Below are positions 36,415-46,947 of a stretch of 64,000 nucleotides of DNA, piece after piece. Both the position numbers and the translations under genes were made by a program. This DNA comes from Chimonanthus salicifolius. Lineage: Eukaryota > Streptophyta > Magnoliopsida > Laurales > Calycanthaceae. The notes below the pieces were generated by a model that searched no databases, was not told where the DNA came from, and saw only the letters and a list, made by a program, of their open reading frames with translations. The DNA is taken from NCBI GenBank assembly GCA_013350335.1, contig CM023540.1, positions 62,856,101 through 62,920,100 of the forward strand. Direction: 5' to 3'. Within the stretch, counting starts at the first letter, position 1. The number at the start of each line of letters is the position of its first letter.

Positions 36415-38736
36415 TGTAACACTTCGGAATTCCATGTTATCAATATTTACCCAATTTTCCATTTTAATTGTGAATTAACGGATATGAACCTTAGATGGGT
36501 AAGTGTTGGGTCAATGGCCCAATTAGGACCCAACGGTTATGGTATAAGGTTCAATTTAAAGTAAATGGGTAAGGCGCATTTAATTGGGTCAATGTTGCTA
36601 ATTGGGTCAAAATGTCCAATTGGGACCCAATAGGTCGTGGTTAACTTGGTTGACCACCAAGTGAGTTCAAGCCTAATTAAATGGGGCTGAATTAAAATGG
36701 TAATGCAATATATCTATAAATAAGGGATCTGGATTAAGTGGCATGTGCATAGAGGGAACATGGAAAGATTTTAGGAATGGGATATTGTGCATACGGATGT
36801 GAGGTTTTAGGATGACATGGAAACATATATTGACTAATTTTAGGAGTTATAGCTGAACAAGGTTTGTCCTAAATGGGCAACACGCATGGATGAGTTGGGA
36901 TTAGGCAATGACATCCAATTGCCTAATCCAAATAAAGAAGATGTCTAAAGTTAAATATAGATTGCTTTGGCTATGTATGTGAGATATGCATATCCACATT
37001 GATGCGCTAGAGTATCTCTAAAAGGGGTCCTTTCCCTTGATTAAGAACGGTATTAAGGAATTACTAAATTGAAGGTCACGACATCTTCTAAATATAGGAC
37101 CGATTGGAAGACAGGTAGCATAAGACAAGAGGGACGCACGACATACACAATCAAGGGAAGGCTTGATGTTGGTGCTCTGTCAAGAAGGTGTTCTTGGAAG
37201 TGTACAGAGAAGGAGAGGGCAGCCAGCTGTGTGAAAGATCAAGTAGAAAGAGGCTAAGGAAGAAAAGGATCGGAAGAACAAGTCGGAGCGAAAGGAAATC
37301 GGAGGAGTCACTGAACCCGTAAGTATTTTGATAATTTTGTTTAAAGAAAGGAACCATAGGGTTCGGCCATGGTGTATGGCTGAACCCCATGGAAGAAAAT
37401 GAATGGATAAATATGTTGTTTTAATGATCATGGAAGATTAAAATGAAGCCTTGTGTATGAACTCAAGATATCATGGGTTCGGCCATAGTGTATGGCTGAA
37501 CCCCATGAACCATTTAATGAACCGTTTGATGGAACATGTTTAAAGGGATATAATTGTATACATCTATGTCCTAAGGTTAGGTTATTGGTTATGGATTTGT
37601 ATGAATGGCAAGGATGTAAATAAATGATAGACCATGGGTTCGGCCATGGTGTATGGCTGAACCACGTGGGAAATATTTGGTGGACTTGGGGGTTTTATGT
37701 TGAGTTTTATGAATGATCAATTATGGATCTTAAGGTTAATTGATGAATCTAAATATATGATTAAACCTCATGGAAAGGATATTGGATGAATGATTTTTAA
37801 GAGAAGATTATGAACCATAGGCTTCGGCCATGGTGTATGACCGAAGCCCATGAACTATTTTTATGGATGTTATGATCCATGTATGCATGTTTAAATGAAT
37901 GTATGATTGAATCATGGAAATAAAGGACCATGGGTTCGGCCAAAGTGTATGGCCGAACCCCATGAAGAAGGTGTTGTGCATGAAAAGTTAGTCATGGATC
38001 TATATTGTAGACCTAAACATAAGGTGATGGAAACAATGGCATACAAGGTAAATATGGGTAAAAATGAAAGATCATGGATTCGGCCATGGTGTATGGCCGA
38101 ACCCCATGAGGAATGTTTTATGGACTTAGGTGGCTACCAATGGTAGATGATTAATTGCTAAGTGATTAAATGATTAACTTAGGGGTTATTGATTAACAAA
38201 TCGAAGGAGGGACTAAAACCTATTACGTGAGGTTCGGCCACGGTGTATGACCGAACCCCACAAGTTGGGTTTATGGACTTAGACATTATTGTAAATCAAA
38301 TGGGACATGGTTTTAATTGATTGATATATTATAATGTAACGGGACCTCATAAGGTGTGTACGATCGTGAACGGTTACCGGACGAAAGCGCAAGGACACGT
38401 TAGTGGTCTTTGGTAGAATTCCACTTCTTTGAAACCATGGGTTTATGTATAATGTTTTTATCTTATTTTGATGAATTTACGTTGTAAAAAATATGTTTCA
38501 ATTGTGAAGTTTTAATGCTATGTTTACAGTATAAAATAGCATGTGTTTCATTAGCATCTTATGCATGGCATGGGGTGAAGGATATGTAACTGGAGGGGCC
38601 ACACTCCGTCGAGGCGTCCGAAGAACCTATGTGGGATACCTTAATGTGCTTTTCCATCAAGAAGAAACCGGAGGGACCACACTCCGTCGGGGCGTCCGAA
38701 AGACCTATGTGGGGGTACCTTGATGATGAGAATTCC
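36415..38736 (+). mobile_element. R13 solo LTR, segment 1 of 2, TSD TGTGT
   Basis: Starts TGTAACACTTCGGAATTCC with TGTGT on the left (36410-36414); TGTGT follows its end (50797-50801). The upstream part is short and has no CT microsatellite as strong as in other LTRs. Donor-like CCCGTAAGTATT at 37319, seven hairpins (37350-38265), GGTAGAATTCCACTTC near 38414 and tandem units with CACACTCCGTCG (38590-38720). R14 inserts after GATGATGAGAATTCC. Net length about 2.97 kb. Confidence 0.9.
37350..38265 (+). repeat. R13 hairpin array with a compensated base-pair change
   Basis: Seven copies near 37357, 37471, 37635, 37821, 37930, 38075 and 38228, almost all with loop GGTGT or AGTGT. The copy near 37821 reads GGCTTCGGCCAT on the left and ATGACCGAAGCCC on the right: G to C on one arm and C to G on the other, so the stem is kept although the sequence changed. 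Confidence 0.85.
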
Positions 38737-39889
38737 TGTAATAGCCCGAATTTTTGAATCAATATATATGTGGCAATTATTTATTTTAATAATGGAAAAA
38801 TGGAGATTTTGATGTCATGGATGTTAAATGGATCAAAATATGGACAAAGGCCCAAGTATGGCCCAATGGACCATGGATTTGATAGGATTCATTTGAAGGG
38901 TCAATAATGGTCAAAGTGGGCCTGATAACCATGTGGGATCCAATGGATCATAATTGATCCAAGCTCTAAAGTAAATAGTGGAAAATAATTTAATTGGGCC
39001 ATGGGCCCAATGGTGACCCAATCAATTGGAATTGATCACCTAAGTTAATGAGGAAATAATCAAGATGACATAATCAAGTGGGGTCCACCCCACCTCATTA
39101 AGTGAGGTGGCGGGTTGACTAAGATTTGGTGGGGCCGGCCACCATGGTTGACTCGGTCAACCATGGTGAATGCATGAAAGATTTGAAGGGAATTAAATAG
39201 GAATTAAATTATTAAATTAAAGGGGCTAAGTTAAGAAAGAAATTAAATAATGGGGTGAGTCAAGATGGTTTCCCATCTTAATTGACTCACCAAACTCATT
39301 GGAATGAGTTGTGACTCAAACCCATTCCGACCACCTCCACTAAAGGGGACAATGGCCCTAAAAATGGGGGCATGCAAGCCCATACCTCCCTCCATGCTTG
39401 GTTGGTGGAGGGAGTCAAACAAATCATGACACCCATCTCTCTCTCTCACTCTCTTCCTCTCCTCTCCAAACCGTCCTCCCTCTCTTCCAAAGAAAACACT
39501 AAGGAGAAAAGAAGAGAAAGGAACTTAGAAAGAAGGGAAGAAGAAGCTAAGAGTTGGCCGATCACCCAAGACCCAAGCTTGAAATATTGTCTTCATCTCC
39601 TCTTTCTCTCTCTCTCTCTCTCCCTCAAAAATCTGACCCTACCATTAGCCGAATCAAAACCCTGGTAATCTTACCCCGATCAAACTCACCACTGGCCGAG
39701 TATCAAGAAGAAAGAAGAAGGAGAAAGGGAAAGAATAAGGAACAAGAGGAGCAAGAGACAACCGGGAGAGCCACGGGTTGTAAGTATCTCTAAACAAGAT
39801 ACTAAGTTTCGTAATGGTTAAAAATGGAATATTTTAAGAGAAATCGCGAAGGAAGGAAGTCCAAAACATGCAATGGAAATGACTGACGA

Positions 39890-40400
39890 AACAGTCAGTC
39901 GACTGAACAGATAATGAACGAACTAGAAACGAAGTTCTGGGAGTTTCAGCAGACTGAATCAGGGATTCAGTCGACTGAACTGACAATGGACCAATCAGAA
40001 ACGAGTTTCTGGGAGTTTCAGCCGACTGAATCTAATGATTCAGTTGACTGAACACAAACGTCTCGGACAAGAAAAGGGTTCTGGAAGTTTCAGCCGACTG
40101 AATATATGATTTAGTCGACTGAAGGATTGCTTATTAAACACGTAAACGGATGGTTGATAGTTCAGCCGACTGAATGTGTATTTCAGTCGACTGAAAATAA
40201 ACTGGCAAGACAAACAGACGATCTGATTCAAAATCAGCCGACTGAATCTGTGATTCAGTCAACTGAAAGAGTATGAACCATGTTTCAGCCGACTGAATGT
40301 ATATTTCAGTCGACTGAAACTGAACTGGTGAGACAAACAGACAATCTGATTCAAAATCAGCCGACTGAATCTGTGTTTCAGTCGACTGAATTGAAATGTA
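39890..40400 (+). repeat. R14 5' LTR palindrome array, TTCAGTCGACTGAA type
   Basis: Units pair TTCAGCCGACTGAAT with ATTCAGTCGACTGAA around a 4-5 nt spacer, and each half is itself palindromic. About eight pairs, with ACAAACAGACRATCTGATTC recurring between some. It occupies the place taken by GGTTCGGCCAT hairpins in the other LTRs. Confidence 0.88.
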
Positions 40401-41038
40401 CAGTTTTTGAATATTTTCTAAGACACTACCAATCCAATAAGATAAATGGAGATGATATTAAATTAAAGGGACTGATTTTAATGATCATATGACATGATTG
40501 GTAAGTCATTAATGGATCCAGGTGTACAGATCAGTTATGGATTGAATTATATACGTGTTGAAATTAATGGAAAAAGAGGCCAAGATAAGGGCTGATTATA
40601 ATAATCTTATAATGTGGTTAAAGATCATTAATGAACATAGGCTTATGATCAGTTAGAGACTCAATCGTGAATAAGATATGGACTAACTTGGGAAATGTAT
40701 AATAAGGTATTGGCACACCGCAACGGTACGCGAACGGCGACCCGAATTATCGGACGAGAATGAAAAAGGATGTTATCAGTATTTGGTAGGATTCCTACCT
40801 TTTTGTAAGCAATGGATATATGATGGTATTTTAAATTATTTTGGTTTGGCTTATGATGGATTTATGATTATGATTTATCTTATGACGAGTTTTAAGTTAT
40901 GAATTATATGGACTATATTTTAACATTAGGCATTATATGGCTATGCATGGTATATCAAAATTATGGTTCATCTATATATACTACATAGCATAATGCATTA
41001 CATCTCATGCATGGCATGGGCCGAAAAAAATAAACAAG

Positions 41039-41222
41039 CCGGAGTCCATGCTCCGTCGGGGCGATCGAGAACAGACATGGGGGACATTGATATGGTATCA
41101 CCGGAGTCCATGCTCCGTCGGGGCGACCGAGAACAGACATGGGGACATTGATATGGTATCACCGGAGTCCATGCTCCGTCGGGGCGACCGAGAAGCAAAC
41201 ATGGGGATACCTTGACGAGGAT
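41039..41222 (+). repeat. R14 5' LTR tandem repeat, three 61-bp units
   Basis: Starts at 41039, 41101 and 41162 with CCGGAGTCCATGCTCCGTCG followed by ACCGAGAACAGACATGGGG. GGAGTCCATGCTCC has complementary ends. The 3' LTR has the same three units (49266-49440). Confidence 0.9.
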
Positions 41223-41915
41223 TTGCCGTCAAGGGGGATATGATATTTCATGATGATGTAGATGATGGGTGGGACACATGGCATAGACACTCATGGCATG
41301 GCATTCATCGTATGGTTTTATTATATTCATATCAGTATGCTTTTATTACTAATCCATGTGCTAACCCTACTCGGAGTCCTACTGGGCGCGTTGACTAACG
41401 CCCTACTTCCACCCTAGCTGATGATACAGGAGACGGAGGAAACGGTGGACGTGACGGGAGTCAGGCTTAGGGGCGTGGGAAAGCGGCTACTTTCTTTATC
41501 AAAGTTTTATTTTGGAAATGTTGTAACTCAAGTAGCATAGCCTGTTGAATTGTAATAATTTTGGATTTATTACTATGGTCTGGATTAAACTCTGTATGTT
41601 AACATTTTGAGACATAATCATGAACATGGGGGTATTTTGGTAATTTAATGTGGTATCTTCCCTTCTATCTAAAACCGGTAGGATATCGTCTATTATAATG
41701 TTCCTCATGTAACTATATTCCGCGAGCTTACTTCCTACGCGTGAACCGTACTCGTGGACTTTGTTCCGCGCATGCGTGGGGTTGGCCAGTTAAGGGTTGG
41801 GCTTTAGAAGCTCGGACTTAACTCGCATCGTGACGTCTGTACCGTTGTCACCTTGATTTAATTAAAAAAAAAAAATAGACTCTGAAATATGGTGAAAATG
41901 GGCAGGCGTTACAGT

Positions 41916-41927
41916 TGGTATCAAAGC
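41916..41927 (+). other. R14 primer binding site
   Basis: TGGTATCAAAGC two bases after the LTR end. It differs by one base from TGGTATCAGAGC, the complement of the 3' end of plant initiator tRNA-Met, the usual primer for this group. Confidence 0.9.
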
Positions 41928-42640
41928 GAAATTGAAAGAATGAATCCTTCGAAGTAAGATTAAGACGGTTGCATGTCTCACTGACAGCTAAGAATCCCAA
42001 CTGACCGACTCTTCGGAGTCCGCTGCACGGGGGCCGGATTAATCTACTTCAATTGACTCAGACTGAAACATTTAATCTGAGCGTCACATCTGACGTAAGA
42101 AAATGATAGTAAGGGAAGTACAATCATTATAACATTGATGGATTTATCAGACATAGGAAAATTTTCCCCAACTTCACAAAAATGGACAAACATAGTTATT
42201 TGGGAAGTTTTCCCCAAACCAAGTATGCAGATTTGGCAATTTTCCCCAAATATGAGAGACAATATGTAATTCTTAGGAATTATCCCCTCAAAGACTAAGT
42301 ATGGGTATATTGGCAATGTTTTCAAAGCTAAATATGAACGCGCCAATGTTATGAAAGAACTAAGTTGATATTTTTTTTAATGACTTAGGAAATGCCACTA
42401 AAAAGAAGAACTCGCAGAAATCCCTGGGTAGAAGAGGAGGTACCACCACCTCATCAAGAGGAAGTGCACCCACCGCATCAAGAGAAGGTGCCACCACGTC
42501 ATCCAGCCGAGGGATAAAACAGTATAAACATACAAGGTGTACCTCCTGAGTTAAGGGATGTAGTTCAAGCGGCAGTCGCTTCTGCTCTCCAACGACACTC
42601 AAGCGGAAATGCGAACGCCAGTGACCCCAGTAAAAGGAAA

Positions 42641-43450
42641 ATGGTCAAGGATTTTCAACAACAGCACCCTCCCTACTTCAGGGGAACAGAAAGGGCTGTT
42701 GGAGCGGAACACTGGTTAAAAAGGATCACTCAGATCTTTAATCTGCTCCAAATTTCCAATCCTACTGATAAAATTTTACAGGCCACTTCTCAGCTGATTG
42801 AGGATGCCAGTAGTTGGTGGGAAGTTGTAGAAAAGCAACAAGCCCTGGTGCCAGAAGGGGAAAGGACCATCATGACATGGGAATGGTTCTCAGCCACCTT
42901 CCTAGAACAATACTTTCCGGAGGAAGAAAGAGAGAGCCAGACTAAAGCCTTCATCTCATTGGTACAAGGCAGCATGACGGTGGCACAATACCACAGAGAA
43001 TTCCTTAAGCTGTCTGGCTATACATTCTACATGGTGGATACTGAACACCAAAGGGCCCGCAAATTCGAACGTGGCCTTCGGCCAAGCATCAAGACTAGAG
43101 TGACCATTTTCAAAGAGCCCACACTGGCAGGAGTGGTCAGCAGGGCCACCATAGCAGAGCGAGAGTTGAACGAAATAATGCGGTTTGACAACCGCCGAGG
43201 GCAAGGTGGGCGTGGTACATTCCAACCCAATAAGAAATTCCGCCCGAACTCTAGCCGACCTTCACTCTCCACAGGCTCTACGGGGGGCTTTCGCCCCAAT
43301 CATCCCTCCTCATCGACATCACTCACACAGGTTCCCGGAGGTGGGAACACATGTTACCAGTGTGGCCAACAGGGCCACTTTAAGAGGGATTGCCCACAGA
43401 TCAACCGACCCTCTAACTCCAGGGGTGCCTTCCGCCCTCCATCCAGATAG
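42641..43450 (+). CDS. R14 gag (capsid-nucleocapsid), N-terminal start uncertain
   Basis: A 269-residue open frame. Residues 45-160 match the plant Retrotrans_gag capsid fold (AEHWLKRI, ASSWWE, ERTIMTWEWF, AQYHREFLKLSGY). A basic, glycine/serine-rich linker follows, then a CCHC zinc knuckle C238, C241, H246, C251. Gag forms the virus-like particle and packages RNA. ATG 42641 is the first in this open stretch; the frame continues upstream to ATG 42392 but with a TAA at 42515, so the intact protein was probably longer by some 80 residues. The frame ends in TAG at 43448, right before the protease. Confidence 0.85.
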   Translation: MVKDFQQQHPPYFRGTERAVGAEHWLKRITQIFNLLQISNPTDKILQATSQLIEDASSWWEVVEKQQALVPEGERTIMTWEWFSATFLEQYFPEEERESQTKAFISLVQGSMTVAQYHREFLKLSGYTFYMVDTEHQRARKFERGLRPSIKTRVTIFKEPTLAGVVSRATIAERELNEIMRFDNRRGQGGRGTFQPNKKFRPNSSRPSLSTGSTGGFRPNHPSSSTSLTQVPGGGNTCYQCGQQGHFKRDCPQINRPSNSRGAFRPPSR

Positions 43451-43882
43451 ACTCAGTCGCGGGGGGGCAGAGCATACAACCAGGCAGGACGGGCGCCAAC
43501 CCCTACCGGATCTGGACGACTCTTCACCGTACCGTCTCCAGTAGCGGTGGATCGCTCAGTGATGCAAGGTATGGCCGTGATTAGTAGTTCCTATGTTGTT
43601 ACATTATTTGACTCTGGAGCTTCACATTCATTTATATCTGCTGCATTTATATCTGCCACGGGCACGTTAGTACAAAACTTGTCCACATCACTCACCGTTG
43701 TATCCCCTGTTGGAGACACATCACTGGGACTCATATGTACGGCATTGAACACTAAACTCGCGGGATTCAGATTCGACTTTAACTATTTAGTGATCGATAT
43801 GGCCGAATACGATGTTATATTTGGCATGGACTGGTTGACTACATATTGCCACCTTCGTAGAGTGATATTTTGGTCACCCTAA
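43451..43882 (+). CDS. R14 protease (aspartic)
   Basis: Same frame as gag after TAG 43448. From ATG 43547 the active-site triad D22-S23-G24 is followed by [10 protein letters not shown], the classic retrotransposon aspartic protease motif. Further on, [13 protein letters not shown] matches the second conserved part of the fold. It would release gag and pol products from the precursor. A single inserted T near 43880 creates TAA and puts the following sequence in another frame; R9 reads through the same place (WSPEGKQ). Confidence 0.85.
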   Translation, partial: TQSRGGRAYNQAGRAPTPTGSGRLFTVPSPVAVDRSVMQGMAVISSSYVVTLFDSGASHSFISAAFISATGTLVQNLSTSLTVVSPVGDTSLGLICTALNTKLAGFRFDFNYLVIDMAEYDVIFGMDWLTTYCHLRRVIFWSP

Positions 43883-43895
43883 GGGAAAGCGGTAT

Positions 43896-44969
43896 GTGGT
43901 ACACGCTGACAGGCAGGGCATCCCTCGAAGGCTGCAGGAAGAATTAAACCATCTTGCCTTGAATAGTCTCAGACTAGATAAGGCACCAATAACCGAACTT
44001 CCGGCGGTAGTAACAGATTATGTAGAGGTATTTCCAACAGAGCTCCCTCGTTTACCACCCAAGAGGGAGATAGACTTTGAAGTCAAATTGTACCCCGGCG
44101 CCGCTCCAGTATCACTACCCCATTATAGAATGGCACCAGCTGAGATGACAGAGTTGAAGAAGCAGATTGATGAACTGCTCAGACTGGGTTTTATTCAGAA
44201 TAGCACATCCGCATGGGGAGCCCCGGTATTATTTGTGAAGAAGAAAGACGGTACTCTGCGAATGTGTGTGGATTATAGGAAGTTGAATCAGCTGACTGTC
44301 AGGAATAAGTATCCCCTACCCCGGATTGACGATCTATTTGATCAGCTTAGGGGTTCCTCTCACTTTTCCAAGATTGATTTAATGTCCGGATATCATCAAA
44401 TCCGGGTTAGAGAGGAGGACATAGAGAAGACTGCTTTCAAAACTCGGTATGGCTTATATGAATATGTAGTCATGCCGTTTGGGCTTACTAATGCACCTGC
44501 GGTGTTCATGGACCTGATGAATAGGATATTCTGTCCTTACTTAGATCAGTTTGTGATCGTATTCATTGACGATATTCTGGTTTACTCCAAAAGTCAGAAG
44601 GAACATGCCGAACACCTGCGGATAGTCCTAGACACTTTGAGAAAGAACCAATTGTATGCAAAAGCCAGCAAGTGTGAATTTTGGCTATCTGAAGTCAACT
44701 TTTTGGGGCACATCATATCAAAGGAAGGTATCGCCATGGACCCGGCTAAGGTGGCAGCAGTCAAGGAATGGAAAGCGCCGACAAATGTGACCGAGATCCG
44801 CAATTTTCTGAGATTGGCCGGTTATTATCGGAAATTCATCATGGACTTCTCCAAGATTGCAGCTCCACTTACCCGACTCACTCAGAAGGAGTCAAGTTTG
44901 AGGGGTCCAATCTGTGCAATCAAAGATTTGAGGAGCTTAAGGAGAGGCTTACAACTGCTCCTATTATGA
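43896..44969 (+). CDS. R14 reverse transcriptase
   Basis: Frame begins at GTG 43896 only because the upstream frameshift cuts it from protease. Residues 80-280 hold the RT palm and fingers: [20 protein letters not shown], catalytic D161 in [19 protein letters not shown], and the FIDD catalytic pair D225-D226, then [10 protein letters not shown] of the thumb side. It copies element RNA to cDNA in the particle. True homology ends near residue 331 (44888); the last 26 residues are out-of-frame reading after a frameshift. Confidence 0.9.
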   Translation: MVHADRQGIPRRLQEELNHLALNSLRLDKAPITELPAVVTDYVEVFPTELPRLPPKREIDFEVKLYPGAAPVSLPHYRMAPAEMTELKKQIDELLRLGFIQNSTSAWGAPVLFVKKKDGTLRMCVDYRKLNQLTVRNKYPLPRIDDLFDQLRGSSHFSKIDLMSGYHQIRVREEDIEKTAFKTRYGLYEYVVMPFGLTNAPAVFMDLMNRIFCPYLDQFVIVFIDDILVYSKSQKEHAEHLRIVLDTLRKNQLYAKASKCEFWLSEVNFLGHIISKEGIAMDPAKVAAVKEWKAPTNVTEIRNFLRLAGYYRKFIMDFSKIAAPLTRLTQKESSLRGPICAIKDLRSLRRGLQLLLL

Positions 44970-46789
44970 TCTTGCCGGAAAGAGGCAGAAATTATGAAGT
45001 GTACTGTGATGCCTCTGGTGAGGGACTGGGGTGTACACTCAGTCAAGGTAATCGTGTAGTGGCGTACGGGTCAAGACAGTTGAAAATTCATGAACGCCAC
45101 TACCCCACCCATGATCTGGAACTAGCAGCGGTGGTCTTCGCTCTCAAAAGCTGGAGACACTACCTCTATGGTGAAAAGTTCGAAGTGTTCTCGGATCACA
45201 AGAGTTTGAAATACTTGTTTGATCAGAAAGAACTCAACATGAGACAGCGCATATGGATGGAATATCTGGCGGATTATGAGTTCGCACTTCGGTATCATCC
45301 TGACAAGGCAAACAAAGTGGCGGATGCCCTCAGCCGCTTGTCACATGCGACAGTAGCCAGCATGATCAGAACGGAATGGGAGGTACTGAATACCATCAGA
45401 GAATTTAAACTCTACCTCAATAATCATGGGACCATATATAATCTGATCATCCGATCCAACATGGTCTCCGAGATTGAACGAGAACAACGGACAGATCCAG
45501 AAGTGGAAGAGATTTGGGCTAAGATGTCTACCGGTGAGGTTGTACCGGAGTGGGAGTTGCGACCAGGACAAGGTCTTATGTTCCGAGGCCGGACATATGT
45601 GCCTAAGAATTGCAGAAGAGAGTTGCTAATTGAAGCACACCAAACCAAACTCTCTATCCACCCGGGCAGCACCAAGATGTATCATGATCTTAAGAGGCAC
45701 TATTGGTGGCATGGACTTAAGAAAGATGTGGCAGAGTTTGTTGCTCGTTGCCTAACTTGTCAACAGGTCAAAGCAGAACATCGGAAACCACCGGGCTTAC
45801 TCGCACCCTTACCGGTGCCAGAATGGAAATGGGAGCACATATCCATGGACTTTGTAAAAGGGTTGCCAAGGTCATCCAAGGGCAACGATGCAATATGGGT
45901 CATAGTGGACCGGTTGACCAAGTCTGCACATTTCCTTCCCATCAAGATGACAGATTCATCAGAGACTTTCGGTCGACGGTACATCAGGGAGATCATCAGG
46001 TTACATGGTATTCCCCGGTCTATTGTGTCCGACAGGGATGGCCAATTTACCGGCAGAGTATGGCAGGGCTTACAGTCGGCTATGGGGACCGACGTATTAA
46101 CTAGCACAACATTTCATCCACAAACTGATGGACAGTCAGAGAGGACGATACAGACACTGGAGGATATGCTAAGAGCATGCATGCTGGACTTCAAGGGCGG
46201 ATGGGAAGATCATTTGCCACTGGTGGAGTTCTCTTACAATAACAGTTACCAGGCAAGCCTCCAGATGGCTCCATTTGAGGCCTTGTATGGTAGGCCTTGT
46301 AGATCACCAGTGTATTGGACAGAGGCCGGTGAGCCTGCATTGATTGGGCCAGATTTGGTTGCGGAGACTACAACACAGATTAAGTTGATACGGCAACATC
46401 TACTCACTGCACAGAGCCATCAGAAGAGTTATGCCGACAAGAGGAGAAGGTTCCTCGAGTTTGAGGTGGGAGACTTAGTGTTCTTAAAAGTCTCGCCACG
46501 AAAAGGGCACATGAGGTTCGGAAAGAAAGGAAAACTGTCGCGTAGATTTGTGGGACCGTTTCCGATACTGAAGAGGGTGGGAGGAGTAGCTTATCAGTTA
46601 GCGCTCCCTCCACAGCTGTCATCTCTACATGATGTGTTTCATGTGTCCATGCTGAGAAAGTACAATCCTGATCCTTCTCGTGTGATAAATGTTCAAGACA
46701 TCGATGTACAAAGCGATGTGACATATGTGGAGAAGCCGGTCAGAGTTATTGGAAGTGAACAAAGGGTACTGCGGAACCGCGCCATTTAG
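44768..46789 (+). CDS. R14 RNase H, integrase and start of chromodomain
   Basis: 673-residue frame; only residues from about 41 (44889) are genuine, the earlier part overlaps reverse transcriptase in another frame. RNase H residues D81, E118, D143 and D186 (ADALSR) are in place. Integrase zinc finger H291, H298, C328, C331; catalytic D361, D422, E458; then the GPF module ([20 protein letters not shown]) and the chromodomain start. It removes RNA from the hybrid and integrates the cDNA. TAG at 46787 stops it inside the chromodomain; the remaining 32 codons to TGA 46885 keep EETTWELESEM. All catalytic residues are intact. Confidence 0.92.
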   Translation: MESADKCDRDPQFSEIGRLLSEIHHGLLQDCSSTYPTHSEGVKFEGSNLCNQRFEELKERLTTAPIMILPERGRNYEVYCDASGEGLGCTLSQGNRVVAYGSRQLKIHERHYPTHDLELAAVVFALKSWRHYLYGEKFEVFSDHKSLKYLFDQKELNMRQRIWMEYLADYEFALRYHPDKANKVADALSRLSHATVASMIRTEWEVLNTIREFKLYLNNHGTIYNLIIRSNMVSEIEREQRTDPEVEEIWAKMSTGEVVPEWELRPGQGLMFRGRTYVPKNCRRELLIEAHQTKLSIHPGSTKMYHDLKRHYWWHGLKKDVAEFVARCLTCQQVKAEHRKPPGLLAPLPVPEWKWEHISMDFVKGLPRSSKGNDAIWVIVDRLTKSAHFLPIKMTDSSETFGRRYIREIIRLHGIPRSIVSDRDGQFTGRVWQGLQSAMGTDVLTSTTFHPQTDGQSERTIQTLEDMLRACMLDFKGGWEDHLPLVEFSYNNSYQASLQMAPFEALYGRPCRSPVYWTEAGEPALIGPDLVAETTTQIKLIRQHLLTAQSHQKSYADKRRRFLEFEVGDLVFLKVSPRKGHMRFGKKGKLSRRFVGPFPILKRVGGVAYQLALPPQLSSLHDVFHVSMLRKYNPDPSRVINVQDIDVQSDVTYVEKPVRVIGSEQRVLRNRAI

Positions 46790-46885
46790 TTCGTCAAAGT
46801 GGTATGGGAACAGCATGGCAATGAAGAGACCACTTGGGAACTTGAGTCGGAAATGAAAGCCGCTTATCCGGAGCTCTTTACATGA
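46790..46885 (+). pseudogene. R14 chromodomain tail beyond premature TAG
   Basis: FVKVVWEQHGNEETTWELES continues the same frame after TAG 46787, where R1 and R15 have CAG (Q). It ends at the natural TGA. The change is a single C to T transition. Confidence 0.85.
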
Positions 46886-46930
46886 GTTGTTTAGAACCCC
46901 TATTTCACTCGAATTTTCGGGACGAAAATT

Positions 46931-46947
46931 TTAAAAGAGGATTCTAT
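46931..46947 (+). other. R14 polypurine tract region
   Basis: TTAAAAGAGGATTCTAT immediately before the 3' LTR. AAAAGAGGA is the best purine run for plus-strand priming. Confidence 0.65.

Larger units (their letters stand above)
39780..41429 (+). other. Putative 5'-leader intron of R14
   Basis: Inferred. Donor-like GTAAGT at 39780 follows a purine-rich, exon-like stretch; CTAAC (41395-41399) lies about 30 bases before CAG (41427-41429), with CCTACTTCCACC pyrimidines between. The same set of signals is present at the same positions of nearly all LTRs of the window (for example R1 3136-5111). An upstream CCCTAG (41412-41417) is an alternative acceptor. No RNA evidence is available here. Confidence 0.5.
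38737..41913 (+). mobile_element. R14 5' LTR (3177 bp)
   Basis: TGTAATAGCCCGAATTTTTG to GGCGTTACA. Parts in order: U3-like AT-rich sequence, CT-rich runs (39433-39480, 39603-39625), purine-rich block (39700-39765), donor-like GTAAGT at 39780, TTCAGTCGACTGAA-type palindrome array (39890-40400), GGTAGGATTCCTACC (40786), three 61-bp tandem units (41039-41222), GGGCGCGTTGACTAACGCCC (41384-41403), GATACAG (41423-41429), U5 hairpin (41788-41823), A-tract and end. Differs from the 3' LTR by substitutions and a 22-bp deletion near 39907. Confidence 0.95.
42392..46885 (+). pseudogene. R14 gag-pol, disrupted
   Basis: Whole polyprotein region. The likely start is ATG 42392 (MPLKRRTRRNPW), in the same frame as gag. 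Lesions read directly: TAA at 42515-42517; TAG at 43448-43450 between gag and protease; an extra base making TAA at 43880-43882 and shifting the frame; a frameshift near 44889 after reverse transcriptase; TAG at 46787-46789 inside the chromodomain. The natural end is TGA 46883-46885. R9 lacks the 43448 and 43880 lesions, so these are likely decay in R14, though a gag-pol stop could in principle be read through. Confidence 0.9.
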
